From: an uncultured Collinsella sp.
Lineage (GTDB): Bacteria > Actinomycetota > Coriobacteriia > Coriobacteriales > Coriobacteriaceae
Direction: 5' to 3'
Assembly (NCBI GenBank): GCA_900546115.1
Contig: URBQ01000022.1
Location: 1 to 44,939, forward strand
DNA: 44,939 nt
In this document: piece after piece, positions 26,667-34,710 of the stretch
Position numbering within the stretch: position 1 is the first letter of the stretch
How the letters are laid out: each line of letters begins with the position of its first letter
Program-made: the position numbers and the translations under genes
Notes under the pieces: generated by a model
Told to the model about the DNA's origin: nothing
The model's database searches: none
Seen by the model: the letters and a program-made list of their open reading frames with translations, nothing else

Positions 26667-27473
26667 CTACTGTTCCTCGATGCCCTCAAAGCGCATCGAA
26701 ACCGAATAGTTAGCTCCCTTTAGCATATTAGTGCAATTTGGGTCCGTTCCCTCGAGCCATATGCGAACGGTTACCGGCTTGTCCGTATCTTTTATTAGGT
26801 CGAACATGTCGCTGGCCGCGTTCGCTACTCCCGAGTCGAGCCCAAAGACGGTGGCCGAACCGGACGAGCCTCCGCCTCCGTTGGGGTTGTAGACCCAGGT
26901 GTGGCCGTCGGCGGTAAAGCTCATGCGCATGGCGCTGGCCATGCCCTGCGTGTCGGAGCTAAATCGCGTGCCGGACGCGCCACCGTCGCCGTCCTGCCCG
27001 GTCAGGCGAACGCGCAGGTCCGTACTGCTCATAAAGTGCAGCGTGAACTCCAAGTAGGCGCCGGTCGCGGGATCGGCGGTGGAGCCGTCCTCGAAGGTAA
27101 AAGTCTGGTAGTCGCTCGTGGTGACGGGCTTGAGCCTGGATGCATCGATGTCCACGCCCTTTTCGCTGGCGATGCGTGCCGAGATCTGGTCGAAGCCCAG
27201 GCTGTGGACGTATTCGTCAAACGTGGAGTGCTCGTCCAGGTCAAAGCGCAGCGAGCCGTCGGCGTTGGCATCAATCATGAGCATGCGGGTCTTGGCGCTA
27301 TCGGCGATGGAGAACCAGGCAAAGGTTGCCATGACTATCGCCACCAGGGCAAACAGCACCAGCACCACGGTGGTGGTGAGCTTGCGGCGCAAGTCGGTGT
27401 CGGCAGGTGCGGCGGCGCCGGCGGGCTTGCCGGTGGCGGGCGTGCAGCTGGCGGCGGGTTGCTTACGCGTCAT
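26667..27473 (-). CDS. SipW-dependent TasA-like surface protein
   Basis: 268 residues. A basic, Pro/Ala-rich N-terminus, one helix (about 33-50) and ATFAWF at 49-54, the SipW-type cleavage region. The mature part is beta-rich and ends in RIWLEGTDPNC, shared with its neighbours, then a short strand. Expected to be cut by a SipW peptidase and to act outside the cell, perhaps as a fibre subunit. It starts 2 nt after the upstream gene's stop and is 60 nt before sipW. The overall fold cannot be proven from sequence alone. Confidence 0.8.
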   Translation of the reverse strand: MTRKQPAASCTPATGKPAGAAAPADTDLRRKLTTTVVLVLFALVAIVMATFAWFSIADSAKTRMLMIDANADGSLRFDLDEHSTFDEYVHSLGFDQISARIASEKGVDIDASRLKPVTTSDYQTFTFEDGSTADPATGAYLEFTLHFMSSTDLRVRLTGQDGDGGASGTRFSSDTQGMASAMRMSFTADGHTWVYNPNGGGGSSGSATVFGLDSGVANAASDMFDLIKDTDKPVTVRIWLEGTDPNCTNMLKGANYSVSMRFEGIEEQ

Positions 27474-27475
27474 GG

Positions 27476-28462
27476 CTACTCACCGTCCAGGGTCGCAAAG
27501 AGCGCCAGGTGCAGGGTGCCCGGGTCTTGATGCAGGTAGTCGGCGCTATCGGGGTCGGTTCCCTCGATGTAGTAATAGATGTCCAGGCGATAGGTCTGGC
27601 CCAGCGCCAGCGTGGCGAGCGAGTTTTGCGGGCGCTCGGCCGTCTCGCTCGTGTCCAGCGTATAAGCGGCCGGGTCCTGCGTCACGTTGGCACCGCAAGC
27701 GAGCTGGCCGTTTTGCCAGCCCAGGAGCATGCCATCGGCGTAGCCAGCAAGGCCAGCCGGGGCGGTCGTGGGATGCTCGCCGCGATGGCCGCTGTCGGAA
27801 CTGTCGAGCTCAAAGATGTTGGTGGCAAGCACCTGGCTGCCGCTCGAGATCTTAATGCCCACGCGAGCCGCGCGCAGCAGCTCGGCGTTGGCGCCCTGCG
27901 GGACCAGCGATTCGGCCAGATACAGGCTCACCTTGCCCTTAACCTTGCTGGCGCCCGTGCCCGTAATGGTGGGACGCAGGTCAATCCAGCCGTGATAGTA
28001 GGTGGAGCCGTTGTCTTTTGCCTGCTCAAACACCGCGGCATCGCCGGCCGAGTTGTTTTGCGCGCAGGCCGCAAAGCCGTTGAGGTCAAAGGTCGAGACC
28101 GGGTAGAGCGTCACGGCCCCGCTCGCGGTGGAGGCCAGAGATGCATCGCCCTGCTGCGACCAGCTGCCGCGATCGGCGTCGCCCAGCTCTAGCACCAGCT
28201 TGGACGTGTCGCTGTGCACGCTCACCGAGTTGGTGTTGACCTTCATGTTGTTGGTAAACCAGGCGTAGGTCGCGACGCCCAAAGTGGCGGCGAGCGCCAC
28301 CATAACGAGCGCGATGTAGGCACGCGCGCGACGGGCGTGACGGCGGACGGCGGCGCCCTCGAGGACCTGGCGATCGACGGACGCACTGGAGGGGGCCGCG
28401 GAGCTAGCGCTCTGGGTTTTGGCCTTGCGGTTATCTGCTGGCATGCGCTTCTTGTCTTCCAT
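27476..28462 (-). CDS. SipW-dependent TasA-like surface protein
   Basis: 328 residues. A long basic N-terminus with RRHARRARAY before the helix (about 49-63), then ATYAWF at 64-69. The mature domain contains a predicted Thr/Ser-rich beta fold. Its C-terminal motif is the variant YYIEGTDPDSADY, in which the Cys of the relatives is replaced by Ser. Fifteen nt separate it from the upstream gene. Confidence 0.78.
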   Translation of the reverse strand: MEDKKRMPADNRKAKTQSASSAAPSSASVDRQVLEGAAVRRHARRARAYIALVMVALAATLGVATYAWFTNNMKVNTNSVSVHSDTSKLVLELGDADRGSWSQQGDASLASTASGAVTLYPVSTFDLNGFAACAQNNSAGDAAVFEQAKDNGSTYYHGWIDLRPTITGTGASKVKGKVSLYLAESLVPQGANAELLRAARVGIKISSGSQVLATNIFELDSSDSGHRGEHPTTAPAGLAGYADGMLLGWQNGQLACGANVTQDPAAYTLDTSETAERPQNSLATLALGQTYRLDIYYYIEGTDPDSADYLHQDPGTLHLALFATLDGE

Positions 28463-28477
28463 GTCGCTTCGCCCCCC

Positions 28478-29314
28478 TTATGCCTTGGCCGCGGCAAAGG
28501 CAAGCTGCAGCACCACATCGCGGGCCTGAGCCTCGTCGATGCAATTGGCGTCGCAGCCTTCCATGTACACAACGTAGCGAACGCTTGCCACCTCATTGGC
28601 GGCCAGCGTGCAGATGGGTGTGGCGCCTGCACGCGCCGTGGGCGTGTCGCCGGTGCCGTCCATGCTGTAGGCGCTTATGGCACGCGCGGGGTCGGCGGTG
28701 TAGGTCCAGCCCGAGGCACCGGGCGCCACGACCACGCCGTCTTGCGCGGTGGTACGCCTACTGGTGGCGCCCGAGGTGTCGCCCAGATCGTCGCAGGTAA
28801 AGATATGCGTTTGCGTGCCCGACTGAGTTGTAATGACCAGGCCCAGACGCAGCGCGGCCAGCAGCTGGGGGTCGTTCGTCACGCTCATCTGGCCCTGATA
28901 CAGGTACACGTTGAGAGCACTATCGCTGCCCTTAAGGTACAGCGTGCCCGAAAGGGCGTAGTCGTCCAGCCGCGCGGTGCAGTCGGCGTAGTCGGTCGTG
29001 ATGCCGGAGGCGTTTTGGAACGTGCCGCGCCAAAAGCGGGAAAGGTCTGCCGTCGAGATGGGATAGAGCGTCTTGTCGGCGGCGGCAAGCGTTGCCGTTG
29101 TGTCCCAGGGCCCGTTGGCCGAAAGGCCAATCTGCAGGTCGGAGCCCTCGTCGCTTACCGTGTGCGCCACGGGCGTCACGTTGGTGTAGCGCGAATTGCT
29201 AAACCACGCGTAGGTGGCAGCGCTCAGGGCGGCTACCAACACCAACATCCATGCAGCCGCGGCAACCATGCGACGACGCGAGTTTAGGATGTCTTTGATG
29301 TTCGAAGCACTCAT
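28478..29314 (-). CDS. SipW-dependent TasA-like surface protein
   Basis: 278 residues. Helix about 16-32 with ATYAWF at 33-38; the mature part ends with VVYMEGCDANC and a short tail. The start at 29314 is chosen because AAGGGGG stands 8 nt upstream, right after the neighbour's stop; the frame extends further upstream into the neighbouring gene but without a signal. Eleven nt after the upstream gene. Confidence 0.82.
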   Translation of the reverse strand: MSASNIKDILNSRRRMVAAAAWMLVLVAALSAATYAWFSNSRYTNVTPVAHTVSDEGSDLQIGLSANGPWDTTATLAAADKTLYPISTADLSRFWRGTFQNASGITTDYADCTARLDDYALSGTLYLKGSDSALNVYLYQGQMSVTNDPQLLAALRLGLVITTQSGTQTHIFTCDDLGDTSGATSRRTTAQDGVVVAPGASGWTYTADPARAISAYSMDGTGDTPTARAGATPICTLAANEVASVRYVVYMEGCDANCIDEAQARDVVLQLAFAAAKA

Positions 29315-29325
29315 GTCCAGCCCCC

Positions 29326-30210
29326 TTACGAACGCTTGCCGGCAAAGCGCAGCGCCAGCGATTGCAGGCTGGTGGCGGCCAGATTGTTGGTACAGTCGGG
29401 GTCGCAGCCTTCCAGCCACACGTACACGTCCACGCGCACGGGCGTGCTTCGGTCGGCGCCCTTGGCAGCGGCGGGCAGGCTGCAGATCTTGGTCGTGGCC
29501 TCCTTGAGGCCCACAATGCCGGTGTCTTCATTGTAGTCGCAGAAGTTTGCGCTGGTCAGCTGGTCAAAATGAACCGTTGTTCCATCGGAGCGGGTGCTGT
29601 CGAGCACCAGGTGATTCTGCTCGTTCTCGCCGGCATCCTTGCCGTCGAGCGTGTTGTAGCGCGCCTGGGGATTGCGCTCGCCCGAGACCTCAAAGACGTA
29701 CTGGCCCGTAACGGTATCGCCCTGCCCCGGCGCATAGGTAACCAGGCCCACCCGCAGAGCGGTAGAGATGGGGTTTGCCGGGTCCTGCTCGGTAAAGTCA
29801 ATGCCCGACAGGTACACGTCGGTCGCGGCAAAGTTGGTGGCCAGGTACAGGGAGGTCTTGTAGTAGTCGGAATGCTCTGCCGCGCCAAACATGCTGGCAA
29901 ACAGCGAGTCCTGGGTGGTTCCACCAGTAAAACCCGTTACCTTTTGGAAGCCGTTGAGCACGTTGTCGGTCGAGACGGGATCGAGCAGGCCTGTAAAGCT
30001 CAGGCCGGCGTTGGTTTTGTATTCGCCGTCGTACTCGTTGGAGATAAGGAAGGTCACGCCCGTGCCCGCGGCCATCTTAACGTCGGTGATGTGGCGGTTT
30101 GCGTTGTAGATGTACCAGGCATACGTTACGGCTCCGGCAGCAGCAAGCGCCACCAGCAACGTGGCGAGCATGCGATTGAACTGTTTTCGCAACGAGCGTG
30201 CGTCCGACAT
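29326..30210 (-). CDS. SipW-dependent TasA-like surface protein, first gene of the operon
   Basis: 294 residues. Helix about 12-28 and VTYAWY at 28-33, a Tyr-ended variant of the cleavage motif. The mature domain ends in YVWLEGCDPDC plus a short strand. The start at 30210 follows GGGGGAGGGG. It opens the eight-gene operon that runs to 21144; a 15-nt palindrome lies 45 nt upstream. Confidence 0.82.
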   Translation of the reverse strand: MSDARSLRKQFNRMLATLLVALAAAGAVTYAWYIYNANRHITDVKMAAGTGVTFLISNEYDGEYKTNAGLSFTGLLDPVSTDNVLNGFQKVTGFTGGTTQDSLFASMFGAAEHSDYYKTSLYLATNFAATDVYLSGIDFTEQDPANPISTALRVGLVTYAPGQGDTVTGQYVFEVSGERNPQARYNTLDGKDAGENEQNHLVLDSTRSDGTTVHFDQLTSANFCDYNEDTGIVGLKEATTKICSLPAAAKGADRSTPVRVDVYVWLEGCDPDCTNNLAATSLQSLALRFAGKRS

Positions 30211-30254
30211 GCCCCTCCCCCAAATGCCGTGTTGTAAACTACCTGGACACCATT

Positions 30255-30269
30255 TGCCCATAATGGGCA
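30255..30269. promoter_or_regulatory. palindrome upstream of the TasA-like/sipW operon
   Basis: TGCCCAT-A-ATGGGCA is a perfect 7-bp inverted repeat with a one-base centre, 45 nt from the first start codon of the operon and next to an AT-rich TAAAATAAT on the minus strand. It looks like an operator for a dimeric regulator; the regulator is not identified. Confidence 0.45.
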
Positions 30270-30384
30270 TTATTTTACGCGAACGTGCAGTTCATCGGGG
30301 GTACAAACGCGACTTTTCGCGCGCCGCTCGCACCCCATCGGGGGCCGATAGGATCGCAAGTTGCCACTTTTTAAAAAATAGTTC

Positions 30385-30413
30385 TTGCCACCGGGTGGGA
30401 GCTCCGTTATATT
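30385..30413 (+). promoter_or_regulatory. promoter of tRNA-Val
   Basis: TTGCCA (30385-30390), exactly 17 nt, then TATATT (30408-30413): a good sigma-70-type promoter. Transcription should start near 30420, about 23 nt before the tRNA. Confidence 0.85.
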
Positions 30414-30442
30414 ATTCCCTGCGCACTCGCGCACCCTTGATC

Positions 30443-30517
30443 GGGCGTTTAGCTCAGGGGGAGAGCGCTTCCCTGACACGGAAGAGGTCAGAAGTTCAAA
30501 TCTTCTAACGCCCACCA
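30443..30517 (+). tRNA. tRNA-Val (anticodon GAC), CCA encoded
   Basis: Acceptor stem GGGCGTT with AACGCCC, D-arm beginning TAGCTCAG, anticodon stem CTTCC/GGAAG with loop CTGACAC giving anticodon GAC, T-arm with GTTCAAATC, then ACCA. 75 nt. It has its own promoter and terminator. Confidence 0.95.
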
Positions 30518-30525
30518 AATGTTCG

Positions 30526-30561
30526 CAGCTCAGAGGCTTCGTCTCTGAGCTGTTTTGTTTT
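30526..30561 (+). terminator. terminator of tRNA-Val
   Basis: CAGCTCAGAG (30526-30535) and CTCTGAGCTG (30543-30552) form a perfect 10-bp stem, followed by TTTTGTTTT. Confidence 0.93.
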
Positions 30562-30678
30562 ACGCTGCCAAGCCAAAAGGACGCCGCGGCACCCAAAGCG
30601 CCCAAACAGCCCCGGTGATTGCCCCGATCAGGCGCGGATGGGTCTCGCAGCCATATATAAATAACCCCCTATAAATTG

Positions 30679-30858
30679 AGGTCTAATACTTTTCCCGAGA
30701 AGTGAACGAGCTTATTTGGACCCCTGGAGCATCCACACTTTTTGACGTCAAAACCGCAGGATTCCAGCAGCAAAACCGCAGGAAACGGGCCCCTAAAAGT
30801 GTCGATGTTTCGGGGGTCCATTCTGGCTCGTTCACTTCTCGGGAAAAGTATTAGACCT
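30679..30858. repeat. 180-nt foldback element with perfect 33-bp arms
   Basis: Arms 30679-30711 (beginning AGGTCTAATACTTTTCCC) and 30826-30858 are perfect inverted complements. Inner pairs continue the stem: TGGACCCC (30717-30724) with GGGGTCCA (30813-30820), and ACACTTTT with AAAAGTGT further in. The apex carries two direct copies of CAAAACCGCAGGA (30749-30761, 30771-30783). TAACCCCCT occurs on both sides (30662-30670, 30879-30887). It may be a MITE-like foldback or a structured RNA; it also lies 3' of the minus-strand gene at 30898. Confidence 0.85.
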
Positions 30859-30897
30859 GGATATATGGCCGCTAATTCTAACCCCCTGTTACCGCCC

Positions 30898-32001
30898 CTA
30901 CCAATACTGATGCGCATCGATAACGGCTTGCCAGAGCCAAAATCGCTTCGTTTCGGCACGCGCATGGGCAAAATATCGCTGCTCTGCACTCATCGCCTTG
31001 TTAAAGATGGGGCGCTTATTCCGATGCAGCTTCCGTCGGATGCGTTCGCACAGCCGAACGAGCTTGTCGTAGTCAATTGCTTGGTCGGTTGTCACCGTAA
31101 AATACGCTACTCCCTCAAGCAGTTCCAACTCGTTGCGGCGCTCGGCATCCTTGTGGATCTTCTCGCTTCCATCATGAATGGCATCGCTGTCGTAGTCGAC
31201 CATCGCGGTCAGCACCTCTGGCAGCAGCCCGGCCTTTACTTTATCCCTGCCCACCTCGACTTTAGCCGTAAGCGTAATGTCGGGCGTGCGCTCCAACACG
31301 CGCAGTTTGCGCTCGCGCCCATCGTTGAGTCCATCGCGAATGAAAGCCTTCTTGTTGAGTTCGGCCTTGCCCAATGCATACCCGCCGCAGCGCGCAGGCA
31401 GCGACATAAACATGCACAGCCCCGACTCCCTCGGAGAGCGCGATCCCTCGATCACATACGCAAGCAGCGCCTTTGCCTTCGCGAGACCCCTTACCTTTGG
31501 GGACGCCTCGATACACGCCGCAATGAGCTCCTTCGTCGTGAGCCTGCCATCGCGCATGCCCCCATCCCTGCTTGTCACCCCACCGGGAGCAAGGTTATCC
31601 AACCGGTAGTTCGATGTCATGGCATAGCCGGCATAGATGGCCTCGGCCGCAGAGCTGTCGTGCGCAACCTGCACAAACGCCAGCTCGGGGGAGCACACAT
31701 ACGCATCCAGGCCGCCCATCCAGTGGCCCAGCGAGATAAACGAGCCCGCCGGGAGCTCGTTGGTGCACAGGTGCGTCTTAACATGCTTGCTCTGCCGACG
31801 GTCGGCACGCGATGGCACCAGCAAATCCAGCGTTTGGATCCCCAGATCATAGCGATCGATAAAATCCTGCGCCTCTTGGTCCAACAGCGCACAGGCACCT
31901 GCAATCGACACGACCTCTGGTTCCGAATCCCCAAAACGAGGGTTCGGCAGGTGCGCCAAAAGCGCCAACGCAGCGTTATGTGAAACGATAAAGTAACCCA
32001 T
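30898..32001 (-). CDS. orphan protein with Vsr/DUF559-like nuclease fold (paralogue of the 5163 gene)
   Basis: 367 residues. The C-terminal third has the Vsr/DUF559-like order of elements: LTAMVDYDSDAIH, then a DAERRNELELLEG helix, a VAYFTVTTDQ strand and a final basic helix. The first two thirds hold PAGSFISLGHW and SPELAFVQVAH segments that align with PPPGSF and SPEFTLLSLA of the protein at 5163-6236. No toxin or antitoxin partner is beside it. Start at 32001 (MGYFIVSHN) is chosen by domain shape; no clear ribosome site was seen. It lies in the accessory patch after tRNA-Val. Confidence 0.65.
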   Translation of the reverse strand: MGYFIVSHNAALALLAHLPNPRFGDSEPEVVSIAGACALLDQEAQDFIDRYDLGIQTLDLLVPSRADRRQSKHVKTHLCTNELPAGSFISLGHWMGGLDAYVCSPELAFVQVAHDSSAAEAIYAGYAMTSNYRLDNLAPGGVTSRDGGMRDGRLTTKELIAACIEASPKVRGLAKAKALLAYVIEGSRSPRESGLCMFMSLPARCGGYALGKAELNKKAFIRDGLNDGRERKLRVLERTPDITLTAKVEVGRDKVKAGLLPEVLTAMVDYDSDAIHDGSEKIHKDAERRNELELLEGVAYFTVTTDQAIDYDKLVRLCERIRRKLHRNKRPIFNKAMSAEQRYFAHARAETKRFWLWQAVIDAHQYW

Positions 32002-32318
32002 GGCGCGAAGATAGCACGCGCGTCGGCGGCCGCTGGCGGTCCTGGCGAGTTTTCGGCAAACGACCAGCAGTTTTTTGCCGCGGCGCAACCAAAGTGTTCA
32101 TTCGTCGACGTCTAAATGCAAATCCGTCAAGCTTTTGGCAAGGTTGCCGCTCAACTGACCAAAAGCTGACCATTTGCTTGCCCATTTACTTGACGGTGCA
32201 CCCTCGCCAAAATGCTCCGCGGCTTCTCGGGCGGTCGAAGTGCTCGTTTAGCGACCACACACTCGCCGCTGGGGTATCCTTGGAGCACATGCACCGCAAG
32301 CCGCACAAAGGAGCCGCC
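32002..32318. other. 317-nt gap with nested inverted repeats
   Basis: No gene seen. CCGTCAAG (about 32124-32131) is complemented by CTTGACGG (32189-32196), and GCTTTTGG (32131-32138) by CCAAAAGC (32159-32166), so a cruciform or RNA stem of about 70 nt is possible between two divergent genes. Confidence 0.5.
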
Positions 32319-33017
32319 ATGCGCACCGAGCTCGATGTTCCCTTTTCGCACAAAGACAAGGCCAAGGCCCTGGGCGCCAAGTGGGACCGGGCCAAGAAGA
32401 TCTGGTACGTGCCCGATGGCGTCAACCCCGAGCCCTTTGCCGCGTGGCTGCCCGGCGTGGATCGCTCCGACCCCAGCGCGCCCTACATCTACCTGGTGCT
32501 GGGCAAGCGCGAATGTTGGAAGTGCCACGAGCAGACGACGGTCGCGGCCTTTGGCATTCCGTATTGGGCGGCCGAGGACTCGGGCAGCAAGGCCGCGCCC
32601 GGCGGCGCGCCCGCCATGGACGACGCGGGCCACATCGTGATCGACACCGCCTGCGCCAACGCCGTGGCCATCGTCCCCACGCTGGGCTGCGTGCCGGCCG
32701 AGATCCGCGACTACCTGCGCGAGCGCTGCGGCTACAAGCCCGTAACGTCGCGCACCACCAAGACCGTATCGCTCGCCAGCACCTGCACCGGCTGCGGCGC
32801 GCTGCAAGGCAGCCATTACCTGTTCGAGGAGCCCACGTCGCCGTTTGCACTCACGGCCATCAACAAGCTGCCCGCGCTGGAGTTCGTGCGCGTGGAAGTC
32901 GCCGGCGTCTACGGCATCCCCGCCAGCCAGGACAACTTTGACCAGGCGCTCTTCACCTGGGCACGCGACCACCACACCCAGTTCCACAAGACCTTGTACG
33001 AGGGGATTTACCTGTAG
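32319..33017 (+). CDS. DUF5710-domain protein with a Cys pair
   Basis: 232 residues. The first ~45 (LDVPFSHKDKAKALGAKWD ... KKIWYVPDG) are a DUF5710 domain, a small fold found at the ends of primase-like and plasmid TraC-type proteins and thought to bind nucleic acid. A CWKCHEQT pair and a later CTGCGALQG pair could hold zinc. Start is fixed by AAAGGAG 6 nt before the ATG. Standing alone without a primase domain is unusual. Function unknown. Confidence 0.7.
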   Translation: MRTELDVPFSHKDKAKALGAKWDRAKKIWYVPDGVNPEPFAAWLPGVDRSDPSAPYIYLVLGKRECWKCHEQTTVAAFGIPYWAAEDSGSKAAPGGAPAMDDAGHIVIDTACANAVAIVPTLGCVPAEIRDYLRERCGYKPVTSRTTKTVSLASTCTGCGALQGSHYLFEEPTSPFALTAINKLPALEFVRVEVAGVYGIPASQDNFDQALFTWARDHHTQFHKTLYEGIYL

Positions 33018-33042
33018 GGCATCTTATAAGGCAGAAACGGCT

Positions 33043-33106
33043 GAGCGTGGAAAATCTCCCGTTTTTGACAGCCCTTCAGCCCAAAAACGGGAGATTATCC
33101 ACGCTC
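33043..33106. repeat. hairpin with 25-bp arms
   Basis: Arm 1 (33043-33067, beginning GAGCGTGGAAAATCTCCCG) pairs with arm 2 (33082-33106) with one mismatch around a 14-nt loop. It follows the DUF5710 gene by 25 nt; GGTTTT follows the stem, so it may act as a terminator, but the arms are much longer than needed. Confidence 0.75.
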
Positions 33107-33147
33107 GGTTTTCGATCGTCCAAAAATCCTCGCTCGCCATCAGGCAA

Positions 33148-33429
33148 TTAGGTGTCCGCATCGTCATGGGTAATGGCGCATCCACAGGTCGGGCATTGCT
33201 GAGGATAGACCGGGAGGCGCAGGCCCGTTCGAACCCGCGGGTCGGTGGCGTGCTTATCGCGGGCATCGATGAAGGTGATGTCTAGGCACGGAAGGTCTGT
33301 ACCGCAGCAAGGACAGGGCAGACAGATTTGGCTGCAGCTGGCCTCGATGAGCGGAAATAAGCTCCGATCCATCAAAACGCGCGGTAAGTTACCGTATGCG
33401 CCGCGCGCGATATCGCTTCGCCATCCCAT
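33148..33429 (-). CDS. small zinc-ribbon protein
   Basis: 93 residues with two Cys pairs, CPCCGTDLPC and CPTCGC, spaced about 35 residues apart, the pattern of a zinc ribbon. AGGAAAGGGGAG lies just before the ATG, which supports a real gene. Partner and role unknown. Confidence 0.62.
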   Translation of the reverse strand: MGWRSDIARGAYGNLPRVLMDRSLFPLIEASCSQICLPCPCCGTDLPCLDITFIDARDKHATDPRVRTGLRLPVYPQQCPTCGCAITHDDADT

Positions 33430-33547
33430 GGTCTCCCCTTTCCTGTTTTACCTGTTGAGAAGAGGATGGCAGGATCGTGCGGCTCTCGTTGCGGCGCGAC
33501 GCGATCCGATCAATCGACATGATTGGGTTGCGACGGGCCACGCCCAG

Positions 33548-34630
33548 CTAATACGGAGCAACGGCTTCCGCCCGGCGCCGCGATTCCGAGAAATCAAACT
33601 CGGCACGATGAGCCTCGAGGAATCGAGCGTTGGGACGCAGGCGATGTTCGTCCGGCTCACGCAACACCGACCCTGCAAACGCCGCATAGTCCGTATGCCG
33701 CAGAAGATACGACCCGCAAAGTTGATAGTCGCCACGCACCAGCTCAAACGAAATCAAATGAGCATCGAACAGCGAGTGCAAGTCACGGCGCAGCAGAATA
33801 CCGTTGCTGACAACTTGCGACTTGGGACCCGAGTAGTTCTCGATATGCGCGGCCTCGAGAGCTTCATCCACATTGCAGCCCGAGACGGCACATCGACCGG
33901 TATAAGCCTCAAAAAGCTGATTGCGAAAACGCTGCTGGCCGATTCGCTCGCGACGCAACGCATAACGGACCTTTTCATCGTCGCTCGCTGGAGTGCCGGA
34001 AAACTCCGCCGCGACCGGAGCGTCCTTCATGTAGCTCATATCAGGGAAGAAACGCGCATCGGGTCCGCCCTTGTGGACGGGACCGTGCAGCACAAACCAG
34101 CTGTTCTCGGGCTCGTAACGCTCAACGAACGCTAGGCCCAGCACTTTGTAGCCGGCGCTCGTTGCAAAGAACACGCCAACGGGAACGCCGCACTCCATGC
34201 AGTTGATCATCTTTTGGTTGTAGTCCTGGTCGCGCCAGTTTTCGACCGAAGCACTTTGCGACGAGTACTTGAGCACCCACGTGCCGTCCTCAAGATAGAG
34301 CGGCGGAACATCGGGGTAGGCGCCGCGCTTGGAATTGTGCACCGAAAGGGCGAAGGTCTTTTCGCGCGGCTGATTAACGCGCCCGCGACCAGGCCAAAAG
34401 ATGCCCGAATCGCGCGACACCGGAAAGAGCTCAGAATCAATCGTCAGGCGAAAGGGATATTGAGGGCTATCGGCATTGGTGCGATGCGGGAGTTTGTCCC
34501 ATAGGCCGCCACGCTGCTCCTCGCGCAAGAACCATTCCCAAGCCTGAACATATTCGGACGGCACAACGCTGCAAGCGCGGTCGAAACTCGGCCGAGCAAT
34601 CAGCGGAACACTAGAAGCAATGCCGTCCAT
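33548..34630 (-). CDS. HNH endonuclease, restriction-like
   Basis: 360 residues. The C-terminal region (about 240-310) has the HNH_2-type layout: RCAVSGCN, EAAHIENYSG, then VSNGILLRRDLHSLFDAHLI with the final His-Asn-His ligands. The N-terminal ~200 residues contain a mixed alpha/beta region (VGVFFATSAGYKVLGLAFV, SWFVLHGP) that may recognise modified DNA, but I could not place it in a named family. GGAGG precedes the ATG at 34630. No methyltransferase is adjacent, so a modification-dependent enzyme is plausible. Confidence 0.8.
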   Translation of the reverse strand: MDGIASSVPLIARPSFDRACSVVPSEYVQAWEWFLREEQRGGLWDKLPHRTNADSPQYPFRLTIDSELFPVSRDSGIFWPGRGRVNQPREKTFALSVHNSKRGAYPDVPPLYLEDGTWVLKYSSQSASVENWRDQDYNQKMINCMECGVPVGVFFATSAGYKVLGLAFVERYEPENSWFVLHGPVHKGGPDARFFPDMSYMKDAPVAAEFSGTPASDDEKVRYALRRERIGQQRFRNQLFEAYTGRCAVSGCNVDEALEAAHIENYSGPKSQVVSNGILLRRDLHSLFDAHLISFELVRGDYQLCGSYLLRHTDYAAFAGSVLREPDEHRLRPNARFLEAHRAEFDFSESRRRAEAVAPY

Positions 34631-34710
34631 AAGGAACCTCCAGGAAGAACAGTTCTTCACATTATCGCCGACCCCGAGCGATATGCGACAAAGTGCTTCC
34701 AGCGGACAGC

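Noticed and set aside
4984..33106. CRISPR array suggested by several inverted repeats
   Set aside because: The repeats are single foldbacks with different sequences; there is no regular repeat-spacer order and no cas gene.
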